This document shows, piece by piece, positions 56,128-64,000 of a stretch of 64,000 nucleotides of DNA. Source of the DNA: Pseudomonadota bacterium (lineage in GTDB: Bacteria > Pseudomonadota > Alphaproteobacteria > Rhizobiales > MH13); the NCBI GenBank assembly GCA_039024915.1, contig JBCCPK010000001.1:558001-622000 (forward strand), in the 5' to 3' direction. Both the position numbers and the translations under genes were made by a program. Under the pieces are notes generated by a model. That model searched no databases. It was not told the origin of the DNA and saw nothing but the letters and a program-made list of their open reading frames with translations. How positions within the stretch are numbered: position 1 is the first letter of the stretch; each line of letters begins with the position of its first letter.

Positions 56128-57279
56128 CTACTTCACCGAGCCGGCGAGCAGACCACGCACGAGGTACTTCTGCATCATGAAGAAAACCACGAGCGGGACG
56201 GCAATGCTGACGAAGGCTGCCGTTGCCAGGATCTCCCAGTTTCCGCCCCGCGTGCCCAGAAGTTCCACGATCTGGTTTGTCATCACGGTCGTCTCACCGG
56301 TGGCGTCGATCAGGAACACCTTCGCGACGAGCAGATCATTCCAGGTCCACAGGAACTGGAAGATCGCAAAGCTTGCGAGCGCAGGGAAGGAAAGCGGCAA
56401 AATAATCTTGGTAAAGATCTGGAAATCCGTTGCGCCATCGACCTTTGCGTTCTCGATGATGTCCTTGGGCAGACCGACCATGTAGTTGCGTAACAGGTAG
56501 ATCGCGAGCGGTAGCCCAAAGCCGGTATGGGCAAGCCACGTGCCGAGATAGCCCTTGCCAATGCCAATCTCCAGATGAAGTCGCAGCAGCGGTATGAGCG
56601 CCAGTTGCAGCGGCACCACCAGCAGGCCAACGACCATGGCAATCAGCAAGGCACGCCCGGGAAACTCCATCCATGCGAGCGCGTAAGCCGCGAAGGCCGC
56701 AACCACGATCGGGATAATGGTCGCCGGTATCGTGACGGTCAGCGTGTTGAAGAAGGCGCGCGTCATGCCGCCATCGGAGTAGCCACCCGTCAGAACGGTA
56801 TCGTAATTGTCGAACGTGAATTCGGGCGGCGAGGTGACGGTGACAAAGATACGCTGGCCGCGACCGGAGATCTGATCGTCCGTTCCAACCCACTCATAAT
56901 CGCCATTGCCCTGCACCGTGACGGTTTCCCCATCACCCAAGTCCGCCGTCTCGCCGGCGGTATACGCATCAATGGCGCGCGAGGAGGTTCCCCAGACGCT
57001 GATGGTTTTCGATCCTTCACCGCCGAACAAATTGCCCGAGACGACGAACACGTCACCATCAGCCACGCGGTTCTCATCCGGGTCAGCTGCCCGATAGACC
57101 TCGTTTTGCTCGGCTGCCGACAGCGATGCCCACCAGCCTGAAGAGTTGATCTGGTCAACCGTTCGGAACGACGAGACCAGCAGACCGATGGTCGGGAACA
57201 GCCACAGCAGCACCAGCGCAAGAGTGGAGATCTGAACCGCCCAGGTGAGGCTTGATTTGGTTCCAGCAATGGCAGACAT
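56128..57279 (-). CDS. aglG: Alpha-glucoside ABC transporter permease AglG
   Basis: 383 residues, carbohydrate permease of the MalG type. One N-terminal helix (~15-35) is followed by a periplasmic insertion of about 130 residues, then five helices. The EAA loop reads KDIIENAKVDGATDFQIFTK (~288-307). It forms the channel with AglF. Its ATG shares one base with the aglF stop (TGATG), implying translational coupling. Confidence 0.9.
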   Translation of the reverse strand: MSAIAGTKSSLTWAVQISTLALVLLWLFPTIGLLVSSFRTVDQINSSGWWASLSAAEQNEVYRAADPDENRVADGDVFVVSGNLFGGEGSKTISVWGTSSRAIDAYTAGETADLGDGETVTVQGNGDYEWVGTDDQISGRGQRIFVTVTSPPEFTFDNYDTVLTGGYSDGGMTRAFFNTLTVTIPATIIPIVVAAFAAYALAWMEFPGRALLIAMVVGLLVVPLQLALIPLLRLHLEIGIGKGYLGTWLAHTGFGLPLAIYLLRNYMVGLPKDIIENAKVDGATDFQIFTKIILPLSFPALASFAIFQFLWTWNDLLVAKVFLIDATGETTVMTNQIVELLGTRGGNWEILATAAFVSIAVPLVVFFMMQKYLVRGLLAGSVK

Positions 57280-58511
57280 CAGCGCATCTCCTTGCGGGCG
57301 TTGTAGACGTTCCAGATCAGGATCGGGCTGACCAGCACCATGATGATGATCGCGCTAGCCGAGCCCACGCCCCAATCGTTGGCGCGGAACAGCTTGTCGA
57401 ACATGTAGTTGGCCAGAACCTGCGTCTCCCACTGACCGTTGGTCATTGCGAACACGATATCGAAGACCTTGAGGACCGTGAGGGTCACCGTGGTCCATAC
57501 CACCACGATCGTGCCCATGATCTGCGGCACCTTGATCTTGAAGAACACCTGCAGCGGATTGGCGCCATCGATAATGGCAGCTTCAATGGTTTCCTCGGGG
57601 ATGCCGCGCAGGGCCGCCGACAGGATCACCATGGCAAAGCCGGTCTGGATCCAGATCAGGACAACCATAAGGAAGAAGTTGTTGAAGAACGGGATCGTCA
57701 GCCATTGCTGCGGTTCGCCGTAGGGCAGAACCGCGCCGAACAGGCTCACAATCGCGCCAAGCGCTTCAAAGATCAGGTAAGCGCCAACGACCGTCACAAG
57801 AGCACGCCCAGCTGTGGCCAACCCGCCTCCAGACCGGCCGCCGCTGATGATCGGCTGAACAAGCAGGTAAATGATGTAGGCAGTGGCCGCGATGAAACAC
57901 AGCAGCAGCAGCGCCGGCAAAAGCTTCAGGACAAAAAAGCTGCCCGCCCCGCCATCAAACTGCAGCCAAACAGAGTTCAAGACACCGATCTGTGCTTGGT
58001 CCTCGGGACGCGCGACATAGATCAGCCGGAAGATCACCGACGCGCCGACAAAGGAGATCGCCATCGGCATGAAAATAAGCGACTTCGCAATGCTGCCCCA
58101 AGACAGGCGGTCGGTCAGCTGTGCGACCAGCAGACCAAAAGCGGTCGACAGTGCTGGCACAACCAGAAGCCATATAAAATTGTTGCGCAAAGCCTCCCAA
58201 AATTTCGGCTCGCCCATCATCTGTTCGTAGTTTGCAAGGCCGACAAAGGCGCCGCCGGCATCGCGATCGGTCAAGGACAGTCGCAAGGTCTCAACGACCG
58301 GATAGGCGAGGTAAAGGCCGAGGGCGAAGATTGCGGGAAACAAGAAAAGCCAAGGTCGCACCATGTTGGCACGACTGATGTTGCGGCCGGCGTTTTTGCC
58401 GGTCGCCGGAAAGATCACCTTGTCCAGAAACTGATTGGAAAAATAGAAGTACGCAACGCAACCGCCGACACCAACGATGATGGTGATCAGGCCTTGGATG
58501 GCCGGATTCAT
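57279..58511 (-). CDS. aglF: Alpha-glucoside ABC transporter permease AglF
   Basis: 410 residues from the ATG at 58511, preceded by an AGGGGA ribosome-binding site; the ORF is open to 58571, but that would run into the hairpin. It is a MalF-type permease with an N-terminal amphipathic stretch, about eight helices and an EAA loop GIPEETIEAAIIDGANPLQ (~303-321). It forms the importer channel with AglG. Confidence 0.9.
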   Translation of the reverse strand: MNPAIQGLITIIVGVGGCVAYFYFSNQFLDKVIFPATGKNAGRNISRANMVRPWLFLFPAIFALGLYLAYPVVETLRLSLTDRDAGGAFVGLANYEQMMGEPKFWEALRNNFIWLLVVPALSTAFGLLVAQLTDRLSWGSIAKSLIFMPMAISFVGASVIFRLIYVARPEDQAQIGVLNSVWLQFDGGAGSFFVLKLLPALLLLCFIAATAYIIYLLVQPIISGGRSGGGLATAGRALVTVVGAYLIFEALGAIVSLFGAVLPYGEPQQWLTIPFFNNFFLMVVLIWIQTGFAMVILSAALRGIPEETIEAAIIDGANPLQVFFKIKVPQIMGTIVVVWTTVTLTVLKVFDIVFAMTNGQWETQVLANYMFDKLFRANDWGVGSASAIIIMVLVSPILIWNVYNARKEMR

Positions 58512-58541
58512 GGCGTCCCCTCCCGATTTTTTTGTTTTTTG

Positions 58542-58574
58542 GGTGTGCCCAGCCTCCTCTGAGCCGGGCACACC
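58542..58574. other. Stem-loop between aglE and aglF
   Basis: Perfect 9 bp inverted repeat GGTGTGCCC / GGGCACACC around a 15-base loop, in the 122-base gap between the binding-protein gene and the permease genes. In the direction of transcription it is followed by A-rich, not U-rich, RNA, so it is not a classical terminator. Hairpins here often protect the upstream binding-protein mRNA so that AglE is made in excess. Confidence 0.6.
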
Positions 58575-58633
58575 AATCGTGTCAGAAGTCGGTTGGCGCT
58601 GCTTTCGTTTTTCTTGTCAGCGCCAGATAGACT

Positions 58634-59986
58634 TTATTGCAGAGCTTCCCAGGAAGCCTGAATTTCAGCTGCGACCTCTTCTGCTGGATCACCGCCTGCA
58701 TAGTCGACCATACCGGTCCAGAATGAGCCGGCGCCGACACCACCGGGCATCAGATCCGACGCATCGAAGCGGAAGGTCGTTGCACCGAGAAGAATGTCGT
58801 TCATCTTGGCCAGCGTCGGATCAGAGAAGACGCTGGAATTGACGCCGGAGTGGGGTGTCAGGAAGCCGCCTTGCGCCATCCACAATTCGTGAGCGATCGG
58901 CGTCTTCATGAACTCCACCAGACCGTGGGCGGCGGGGGAGTCGTTTGTGATCGCCCAAAGCGTTCCAGCTCCCAAAACCGGCGCGCCGAGATCCTGCTCT
59001 TCGTATGCGGGGAAGTAGAAGAAGTCGACGTCCACGCCAACCTCGGTACCTTCTGGGAAGAAGGCCGGGATAAAGGAGGCCTGGCGGTGCAGGTAGCACT
59101 GCGGTGGGGAGTCAAACAGGCCGCCTGGGCTGTCGCGGAAATCGGTCGATGCAACCGCGCCTGCGCCCCCGGCAACATAGTCGTCGTTGCGCGCGAAGTA
59201 GCCGAACTCTTCAATGGCAGCGACCACGCGCTCATCGTTGAACGGGATTTCGTTGGATACCCAAGCATCATAGACGTCCGGTGCCTGGGTCCGCAGCATC
59301 ATATCTTCAACCCAGTCGGTGGCCGGCCATCCGGTCGCGCCGCCTGAACCCAGGCCAATGCACCATGGGGTCTCACCATCGGCAACGATCTGATCGGTAA
59401 GCGCCTTCAGGTCTTCCATCGTCTCGGGCACGTCGTAGCCCGCATCTTCGAAATTCTCCGGTGAGTACCAGACCAGAGACTTCACATCGACCTTGTAGAA
59501 AAAGCCATAAAGCTGATCGGCACCGCTCTCATCGGCATAGGTTCCCAGATCAACCCAGGACTGCCCCGCGGCGTAGTTCTCACGGATCCACTCACCTGTA
59601 CCGTCCGCAAGCGGCGTCAGGAAGCCGCGACCCGCCATGTCGGCGGCGAGACCCGGCTGCGGGAACACGGCAACGTTGGGCGCCGAACCCGCCTCAGCAT
59701 CGACCATGATCTGCTGCTCAAAGCTGTCGGAGCCGACGTAGCGAACATCAGCGCCGGTCGCCTCGGCGAAGTAGGCCAACACGCTTTCGACGACTTCCTG
59801 GTCCGGGCCGAGCCACGGACCGAAGACCGTCAACTGCTCACCAGCAAAGTCTGCCGACGCAGCAAATTCTTCATAGCTGGCCCAATTGAACTCGCCCGAG
59901 CCGGGCTCGAATGTGAGCTCCTGCGCGGTTGCGGCGCCGGCGCCAAGGACCGACAAGGCGACACCTGCCATAAGCAGCTTTTTCAT
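58634..59986 (-). CDS. aglE: Alpha-glucoside ABC transporter substrate-binding protein
   Basis: 450 residues. A signal peptide (1-21, MKKLLMAGVALSVLGAGAAT then AQ) directs it to the periplasm. The mature protein is a family 1 extracellular solute-binding protein (GEQLTVFGPWLGPD, ADVRYVGSDSFEQQI near 80-100, and a Trp/Tyr-rich sugar cleft in the second half). It is first in the operon, with a candidate LacI-type operator 60 bases upstream. Confidence 0.92.
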   Translation of the reverse strand: MKKLLMAGVALSVLGAGAATAQELTFEPGSGEFNWASYEEFAASADFAGEQLTVFGPWLGPDQEVVESVLAYFAEATGADVRYVGSDSFEQQIMVDAEAGSAPNVAVFPQPGLAADMAGRGFLTPLADGTGEWIRENYAAGQSWVDLGTYADESGADQLYGFFYKVDVKSLVWYSPENFEDAGYDVPETMEDLKALTDQIVADGETPWCIGLGSGGATGWPATDWVEDMMLRTQAPDVYDAWVSNEIPFNDERVVAAIEEFGYFARNDDYVAGGAGAVASTDFRDSPGGLFDSPPQCYLHRQASFIPAFFPEGTEVGVDVDFFYFPAYEEQDLGAPVLGAGTLWAITNDSPAAHGLVEFMKTPIAHELWMAQGGFLTPHSGVNSSVFSDPTLAKMNDILLGATTFRFDASDLMPGGVGAGSFWTGMVDYAGGDPAEEVAAEIQASWEALQ

Positions 59987-60045
59987 GTTTCTCTCCCTTT
60001 ATCCCGGTTCTGCAGACCGGTTTGACATGCGATCAAGCCGGATAA

Positions 60046-60059
60046 TGAAAACGCTTCCG
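60046..60059. promoter_or_regulatory. LacI-type operator candidate upstream of aglE
   Basis: TGAAAACGCTTCCG, differing at one base from TGAAAGCGCTTCCG at 51513-51526. It abuts TTGACC (a possible -35 on the minus strand, 60059-60064). A shared sugar-responsive repressor of the AglR type is the simplest explanation, but no such regulator gene is in the window. Confidence 0.6.
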
Positions 60060-60125
60060 GTCAAGATTGAACGCACAATCACCGTTCGCTTCGCTCCGTG
60101 TCAAGCGAATAACCGCAAACAATGA

Positions 60126-60154
60126 TTGGCCCATTTGAAACGGTTGCGTTATAG
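60126..60154 (+). promoter_or_regulatory. Candidate promoter of the GH1 glycosidase gene
   Basis: TTGGCC at 60126-60131 and TTATAG at 60149-60154 are separated by 17 bases. The spacer contains TGAAACGGTTGCG, loosely like the two agl operator candidates. It lies in the 304-base divergent region (59987-60290) between aglE and the GH1 gene, which otherwise holds only promoter sequence and no gene. Confidence 0.45.
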
Positions 60155-60290
60155 CGCCCGCTCACCGACGGTTCGAGCGGACACCTGGCCATGTTTCGCC
60201 CTTTTGCCAGCGCCATTCGAACCGCCGCACAGGCTCATAAGGGGCTCTTAAACGCCCCTTAACTGCACTTTCAGCGATGGATGGCGTCCC

Positions 60291-61616
60291 ATGACCTTCA
60301 CGCACCGCCGGGCGGACTTTCCCGATGGTTTTGTCTTCGCAACAGCCACCTCGGCTTACCAGATTGAGGGGCATGGTTTTGGCGGCGCAGGTCGTACCCA
60401 TTGGGACGATTTCGCCGCGACGCCCGGCAACGTCGTCCGAGGCGAAAATGGCGCTGTTGCGTGCGATCATTTCCACCGCTGGTCGGACGATCTCGATCTC
60501 GTCGCCGGGGCCAACCTCGATGGCTATCGTTTCTCCACGAGTTGGGCGCGTGTCATGCCCGATGGGAAAACGCCGAACGCGGACGGCCTCGACTTTTACG
60601 AGCGGCTGGTCGATGGCATGCTGGAACGCGGCATCAAGCCAATGGCAACCTTGTATCACTGGGAACTGCCCTCGCCGCTCGCCGACCTTGGCGGTTGGCG
60701 CAACCGTGACATGGCCAGTTGGTTCGCCGATTTCACCAGTTGTATTATGGGACGCATAGGCGACCGAGTGCACCTGACCGCCCCGATCAACGAGCCGTGG
60801 TGCGTCGCGTGGCTGTCGCACTTCATGGGGCATCACGCGCCGGGCTTGAGCGACGTACGCGCCGCAACGCGCGCCATGCACCACGTGCTTCTCGCACACG
60901 GTAAAGCCACCGAAGCGATGCGTGCCTTGGGGATGAGCGGTCTCGGTGCGGTCATGAACCATGAGTTTGCCGCACCCGCAGATGATAGCGACCAGAGCAA
61001 GACGCTCGCGGAGCTGTACGACGGCATTTACAACAGATGGTTCCTTGGCGGCATCTTCCGCAAGGCCTATCCGGATGATGTGCTCGTCCACCTTGAGCCC
61101 TATTTGCCAAGCGGTTGGCAGGACGATTTCAACACCATCGCTCAACCGCTCGATTGGGTTGGCATCAACTACTACACCCGCAAACTTATCGGCTCTGACG
61201 GCTCGAACCTGTTTCCGTTTCTCCAAGAGCGCGAAGGTCCGTTAGAGAAGACCGCCATGGACTGGGAGGTCTACCCCGATGGCCTGCTCCATTTCATCCG
61301 GCACACGGCGAGCTACACTGATCTGCCCATCTACGTGACCGAGAATGGGCTGGCATCTTACGATGTGCTTGAAGACGGCGCGGTGCCGGACGAGCAGCGC
61401 ATCCGCTATATCGACAGCCATCTGGCACGGGTCAAAACCGCGCTGGACGAAGGGATTGATGTCCGCGGATACACCGTCTGGTCCCTGCTGGACAATTACG
61501 AATGGGCCCTTGGCTACGACAAACGCTTCGGCCTTGTGCATGTCGATTTCGACACGCTCGACCGAACGCCCAAAGCCAGTTGGCATGTGCTGAAGGATGC
61601 GCTCTCGCGGGACTAA
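60291..61616 (+). CDS. Beta-glucosidase family protein, GH1
   Basis: 441 residues, the usual size for GH1. The acid/base Glu is in TAPINEPWCVAW (near residue 169) and the nucleophile in VTENGLA (near 351); the N-terminal FPDGFVFATATSAYQIEGH is the GH1 signature. It hydrolyses beta-glucosides or galactosides in the cytosol; the exact sugar is unknown. It is divergent from aglE, at a place where the agl regulator gene is found in Sinorhizobium. Its stop overlaps that of the ACT-domain gene by 4 bases. Confidence 0.92.
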   Translation: MTFTHRRADFPDGFVFATATSAYQIEGHGFGGAGRTHWDDFAATPGNVVRGENGAVACDHFHRWSDDLDLVAGANLDGYRFSTSWARVMPDGKTPNADGLDFYERLVDGMLERGIKPMATLYHWELPSPLADLGGWRNRDMASWFADFTSCIMGRIGDRVHLTAPINEPWCVAWLSHFMGHHAPGLSDVRAATRAMHHVLLAHGKATEAMRALGMSGLGAVMNHEFAAPADDSDQSKTLAELYDGIYNRWFLGGIFRKAYPDDVLVHLEPYLPSGWQDDFNTIAQPLDWVGINYYTRKLIGSDGSNLFPFLQEREGPLEKTAMDWEVYPDGLLHFIRHTASYTDLPIYVTENGLASYDVLEDGAVPDEQRIRYIDSHLARVKTALDEGIDVRGYTVWSLLDNYEWALGYDKRFGLVHVDFDTLDRTPKASWHVLKDALSRD

Positions 61617-62008
61617 CCCTCAGCAAGCTCCTGCAAGGCAGCCAGCGCCTCTTCCGTTCGATCGGCGGGCACAAAAAGGTGGTCATGATAGAATGCTGAC
61701 ACCGGGTTGACGCCGATCCCTAACGCCGCAAGTCGGCCAGTGATCGCAGCTAGAAAGCCCACGGCATCGAGTGACGAGTGCACGTTGAGGGTAATCATCC
61801 GGCTGGGAAAGGCACCATCCCAGCCGTGCACCCCGGCGTCCGCTTGGTGAACAATGGCTGTGAGCCCTTCTGACTCTTGGAAGGTCATGATCGGCTGAAG
61901 CCCTTGCAACGCGGCAGCGTCGGCAAGGGTCACGAAGACGTAAACTGGTACATGCAATTCCGGCTGAATGCTGCGCAGAAGTGTTGAAAGGTCGCACTCG
62001 CCCGTCAT
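61613..62008 (-). CDS. ACT domain-containing protein
   Basis: 131 residues with two ACT-like halves: residues ~18-60 (PVYVFVTL through GLTAIVHQADA) and ~66-128 (RMITLNVHSSLDAVGFLAAI ... VSAFYHDHLFVP). Such small stand-alone proteins are thought to bind amino acids or act as regulators, but no function is settled. It begins 28 bases after the start-distal end of the downstream ABC exporter gene and is probably in its operon. Confidence 0.8.
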   Translation of the reverse strand: MTGECDLSTLLRSIQPELHVPVYVFVTLADAAALQGLQPIMTFQESEGLTAIVHQADAGVHGWDGAFPSRMITLNVHSSLDAVGFLAAITGRLAALGIGVNPVSAFYHDHLFVPADRTEEALAALQELAEG

Positions 62009-62036
62009 CTCAAGTGGCCACAGCGAAGCACGGCCA

Positions 62037-63836
62037 TCAAGCCCGCTCGCCCTTCAGACCGAACTGCAGGGCGTGCAGGCGGGCGTAGTGGCCATTTTTC
62101 GCAATCAAAGCATCGTGCGTATCTTCTTCGACGCTGACGCCGCCATCCAGGACGATGATCTTGTCGGCATTGCGCACGGTCGACAGGCGATGGGCTATCA
62201 CCAACGTGGTGCGCCCCTCCGAGAGCTTTGCGAGCGTTGCCTGAATGGCGTCTTCTGACTGCGCATCAAGGGCCGACGTCGGCTCATCAAGCAGCAGAAT
62301 CGGCGCATCGCGCAGGAAGGCGCGGGCAATGGCTATCCTCTGGCGTTGACCGCCCGACAGAAGCGAACCCAATTCGCCAACGGGTGTGTCGTAGCCCAAG
62401 GGCAGTTGGCTGATGAAGCCATGCGCTTCGGCGCGGCGGGCTGCTTCTTCAAGGTGCTCGGTTGTGGCGGCTGCATCCCCCGCCGCGATGTTCTCGGCAA
62501 TCGTACCGTCGAACAGATAGGCGTCCTGCCCGACATAAGCCATGTGCGCGCGCAAGGACCCAGTGTTGGCCGCGCACAGGTCCTGATCATCGAGCAGGAT
62601 GGTACCCGCATCTGGGTCCCAAAACCGCAGAACAAGGCTCATCACGGTGGATTTGCCAGCACCGGACGCACCCACAAGCGCCGTGGTCTTGCCTGCCTCA
62701 GCGGTGAAGCTCAGGCCGTTGAGGACGCCGGCGTCGATGCCACTTTCGTTATAGGCGAAGCGCACATCGTCGAAACGAATGGCACCGGCCCTGTAGGTGA
62801 TGTCCGGCCCCGACCCCGCCTCGCGAGGCGATGCTGGCCGGTCGAGGAAGCCGTACATCATCCGCACACCGACAAGAGCCTGCTCCAGCGGGACGCGCAG
62901 CTTGGAAAGCTTCTTGGCAGGCTCGTAAGCAAGCAGCAGCGCCGTGGTGAACGAGAAAAATTCGCCCGGCGACTGGCCGTGTTCGATGACGCGGAAGCCG
63001 CCATAAAACACCACAATCGCGACCGCGATACCCGCCAGCGTTTCAACAAGCGGCGCGGGCCTTGCCTGATAGGTGACGAGCTTGTCAGCGGTCGCGCGCA
63101 GATCATCTATTGTCGTGTCGATGCGCGATGAGAAGGCATTCTCCATCCGGAACGCCTTGACGATCCGAAAACCTTGCGCGGTCTCGCGGACATGGTTGCC
63201 GATCTGTGCGCCAAGTGAAACCTGGCGGCGGGCGACCTTGCGGACACGGTTCATCATCAGTTCAATGACCACGATCAGCACCGGCAGCCCAACGATCATC
63301 GCCACCGACATGACCGGGTCCTGGATGATCATCACGATGATCAACCCGATCAGGGTCAGGATGTCCCGCCCGGCGGCGTTCACGAGCGTGTTGAGCACCT
63401 TGGTCGCCGAGGCCGCATTGTTGGCGAACACCATTGCGATTTCCGCCGATGGCTGGCCTTGAACGAAGCCGACATCCTCCCGCAGAAGCCGATCGAACAT
63501 GCGTTTCTGGACGCTGGCGACGATGGCATTGTTGATGCGGCCCAAGATGACCAGTTGGAAGTAGGTCGATGTCCCTTTGACCAGATAGATGGCCAGTACC
63601 GAGAAGCCGATGATCATCAACCATTCGCGCGAGCGGTTGATGAAAACCTCGTTGATGAGATCGCGCATGAGGTAAGCCGTCAGCGCCGTCATGGCCGCCG
63701 ACAGCGCCATCATCACGACGGCCACGGCGTAGCGTTTGGCGAATGGCCGACCGGTATCGATAAGCAGCCGCCGGATGACCTTCTGGCCGTCATCGGACGC
63801 CACCGATAGGCGCTTGGGCTTCACATCATCTTTCAT
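62037..63836 (-). CDS. MsbA-like ABC transporter, fused permease and ATPase
   Basis: 599 residues. Six membrane helices (residues ~25-320) precede a nucleotide-binding domain with Walker A VGASGAGKST (~390), signature LLSGGQRQRIAIARAFL (~495), Walker B ILLLDEPTSALDA and switch His in VIAHRLSTV. It is a half-size exporter that works as a homodimer. The sequence is of the lipid-flippase/drug-exporter type; lipid A or a peptide or drug substrate cannot be distinguished. Confidence 0.9.
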   Translation of the reverse strand: MKDDVKPKRLSVASDDGQKVIRRLLIDTGRPFAKRYAVAVVMMALSAAMTALTAYLMRDLINEVFINRSREWLMIIGFSVLAIYLVKGTSTYFQLVILGRINNAIVASVQKRMFDRLLREDVGFVQGQPSAEIAMVFANNAASATKVLNTLVNAAGRDILTLIGLIIVMIIQDPVMSVAMIVGLPVLIVVIELMMNRVRKVARRQVSLGAQIGNHVRETAQGFRIVKAFRMENAFSSRIDTTIDDLRATADKLVTYQARPAPLVETLAGIAVAIVVFYGGFRVIEHGQSPGEFFSFTTALLLAYEPAKKLSKLRVPLEQALVGVRMMYGFLDRPASPREAGSGPDITYRAGAIRFDDVRFAYNESGIDAGVLNGLSFTAEAGKTTALVGASGAGKSTVMSLVLRFWDPDAGTILLDDQDLCAANTGSLRAHMAYVGQDAYLFDGTIAENIAAGDAAATTEHLEEAARRAEAHGFISQLPLGYDTPVGELGSLLSGGQRQRIAIARAFLRDAPILLLDEPTSALDAQSEDAIQATLAKLSEGRTTLVIAHRLSTVRNADKIIVLDGGVSVEEDTHDALIAKNGHYARLHALQFGLKGERA

Positions 63837-63909
63837 GCAGACCGCTTAGGCACCGTGGCACGTGAGTGCAAGGCACCGCTTGCGCCATACCTGTCCGTAT
63901 GTGGGTCCG

Positions 63910-64000
63910 TCACAGCACGCGCGCAAGAAAGGCGCGCGTGCGCGCTTCCTGCGGGTCTGTGAACACGCGCTCAGGCGGTCCCTGTTCGGCGATCCGGCCG
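63910..64000 (-). CDS. Polar amino-acid ABC transporter ATP-binding protein, C-terminal end (partial)
   Basis: Only the last 29 codons are inside the window. The translation ends GRIAEQGPPERVFTDPQ, then EARTRAFLARVL and a TGA stop, the characteristic C-terminus of GlnQ/HisP-type ATPases. The gene continues beyond the right edge on the minus strand, 73 bases downstream of the ABC exporter start. Confidence 0.75.
   Translation of the reverse strand, partial: GRIAEQGPPERVFTDPQEARTRAFLARVL

Noticed and set aside
57252-58562. Plus-strand ORF of 436 codons
   Set aside because: It is antisense to aglF almost end to end and has a low-complexity charged translation.
60162-61226. Long minus-strand ORF (354 codons)
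   Set aside because: It is antisense to the GH1 gene, whose catalytic motifs are complete; the antisense translation shows no recognisable family.
1-64000. CRISPR array or prophage
   Set aside because: No regularly spaced direct repeats, cas genes, integrase or phage structural genes were seen; the only mobile element recognised is the transposon at 3670-7529.

Overview
The window is chromosomal DNA of an alphaproteobacterium, most likely a member of the Hyphomicrobiales (Rhizobiales) or a close relative. The evidence is a GcrA cell-cycle regulator, a long-form dCTP deaminase, a phoR-pstSCAB-phoU-phoB cluster with the enlarged PstA and PstC typical of alphaproteobacteria, and an aglEFGAK-type alpha-glucoside operon like that of Sinorhizobium. 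A bacterial voltage-gated sodium channel and a TrkH potassium transporter would suit a marine or salt-exposed lifestyle, but that is inference. No species can be named from the sequence alone. Genes are densely packed, and several convergent pairs share the last four bases of their stop codons.

Layout. 1-2.3 kb: TerB-like protein (cut by the window edge), sterol-desaturase-family hydroxylase, solute-binding protein. 2.5-8.2 kb: a family 2 glycosyltransferase gene split by a complete 3,860 bp IS1595-family transposon (3670-7529). The transposon has 26 bp imperfect terminal inverted repeats and a perfect 8 bp target duplication; removing it and one target copy restores one 608-codon reading frame. 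It carries a three-gene cargo operon of unknown function (DUF6471-like small protein, possible PLD-fold protein, three-helix membrane protein), the transposase, a RelE/XRE-type toxin-antitoxin pair with a palindromic operator, and a coiled-coil/winged-helix protein. 8.3-14.5 kb: tRNA-Gly(CCC), sodium channel, dcd, metZ, CDP-alcohol phosphatidyltransferase, apaG, trkH. 14.5-19.4 kb: an RND efflux pump (long permease plus adaptor). 19.7-24.1 kb: argD-argF-hslO and gcrA, whose upstream region is rich in GANTC sites. 24.2-33.6 kb: the phosphate regulon with candidate Pho boxes, and a divergent ppk2. 33.7-37 kb: an FkbM methyltransferase gene with an in-frame amber codon, a possible 2OG-Fe(II) oxygenase, prfC. 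37.2-46.5 kb: two multi-PAS GGDEF/EAL proteins, one with a degenerate EAL domain, around pgi-folD. 46.5-51.4 kb: sugar kinase, DsbA/FrnE-like protein, M3 peptidase, AEC transporter. 51.6-61.6 kb: an alpha-glucoside uptake and hydrolysis locus (two GH13 enzymes, ABC importer, GH1 enzyme) with matching LacI-type operator candidates. 61.6-64 kb: ACT-domain protein, MsbA-like ABC exporter, and the end of a polar amino-acid ABC ATPase gene.

How the genes fit together. The Pho block forms one sensory and uptake circuit: PhoR-PhoB senses limitation, PstSCAB imports phosphate, PhoU damps signalling, and PPK2 handles polyphosphate. The agl locus imports alpha-glucosides and splits them inside the cell; pgi and a PfkB kinase nearby can take the hexoses onward. 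The most novel part is the transposon cargo at 3.7-5.15 kb, which looks like an unassigned mobile three-gene module.
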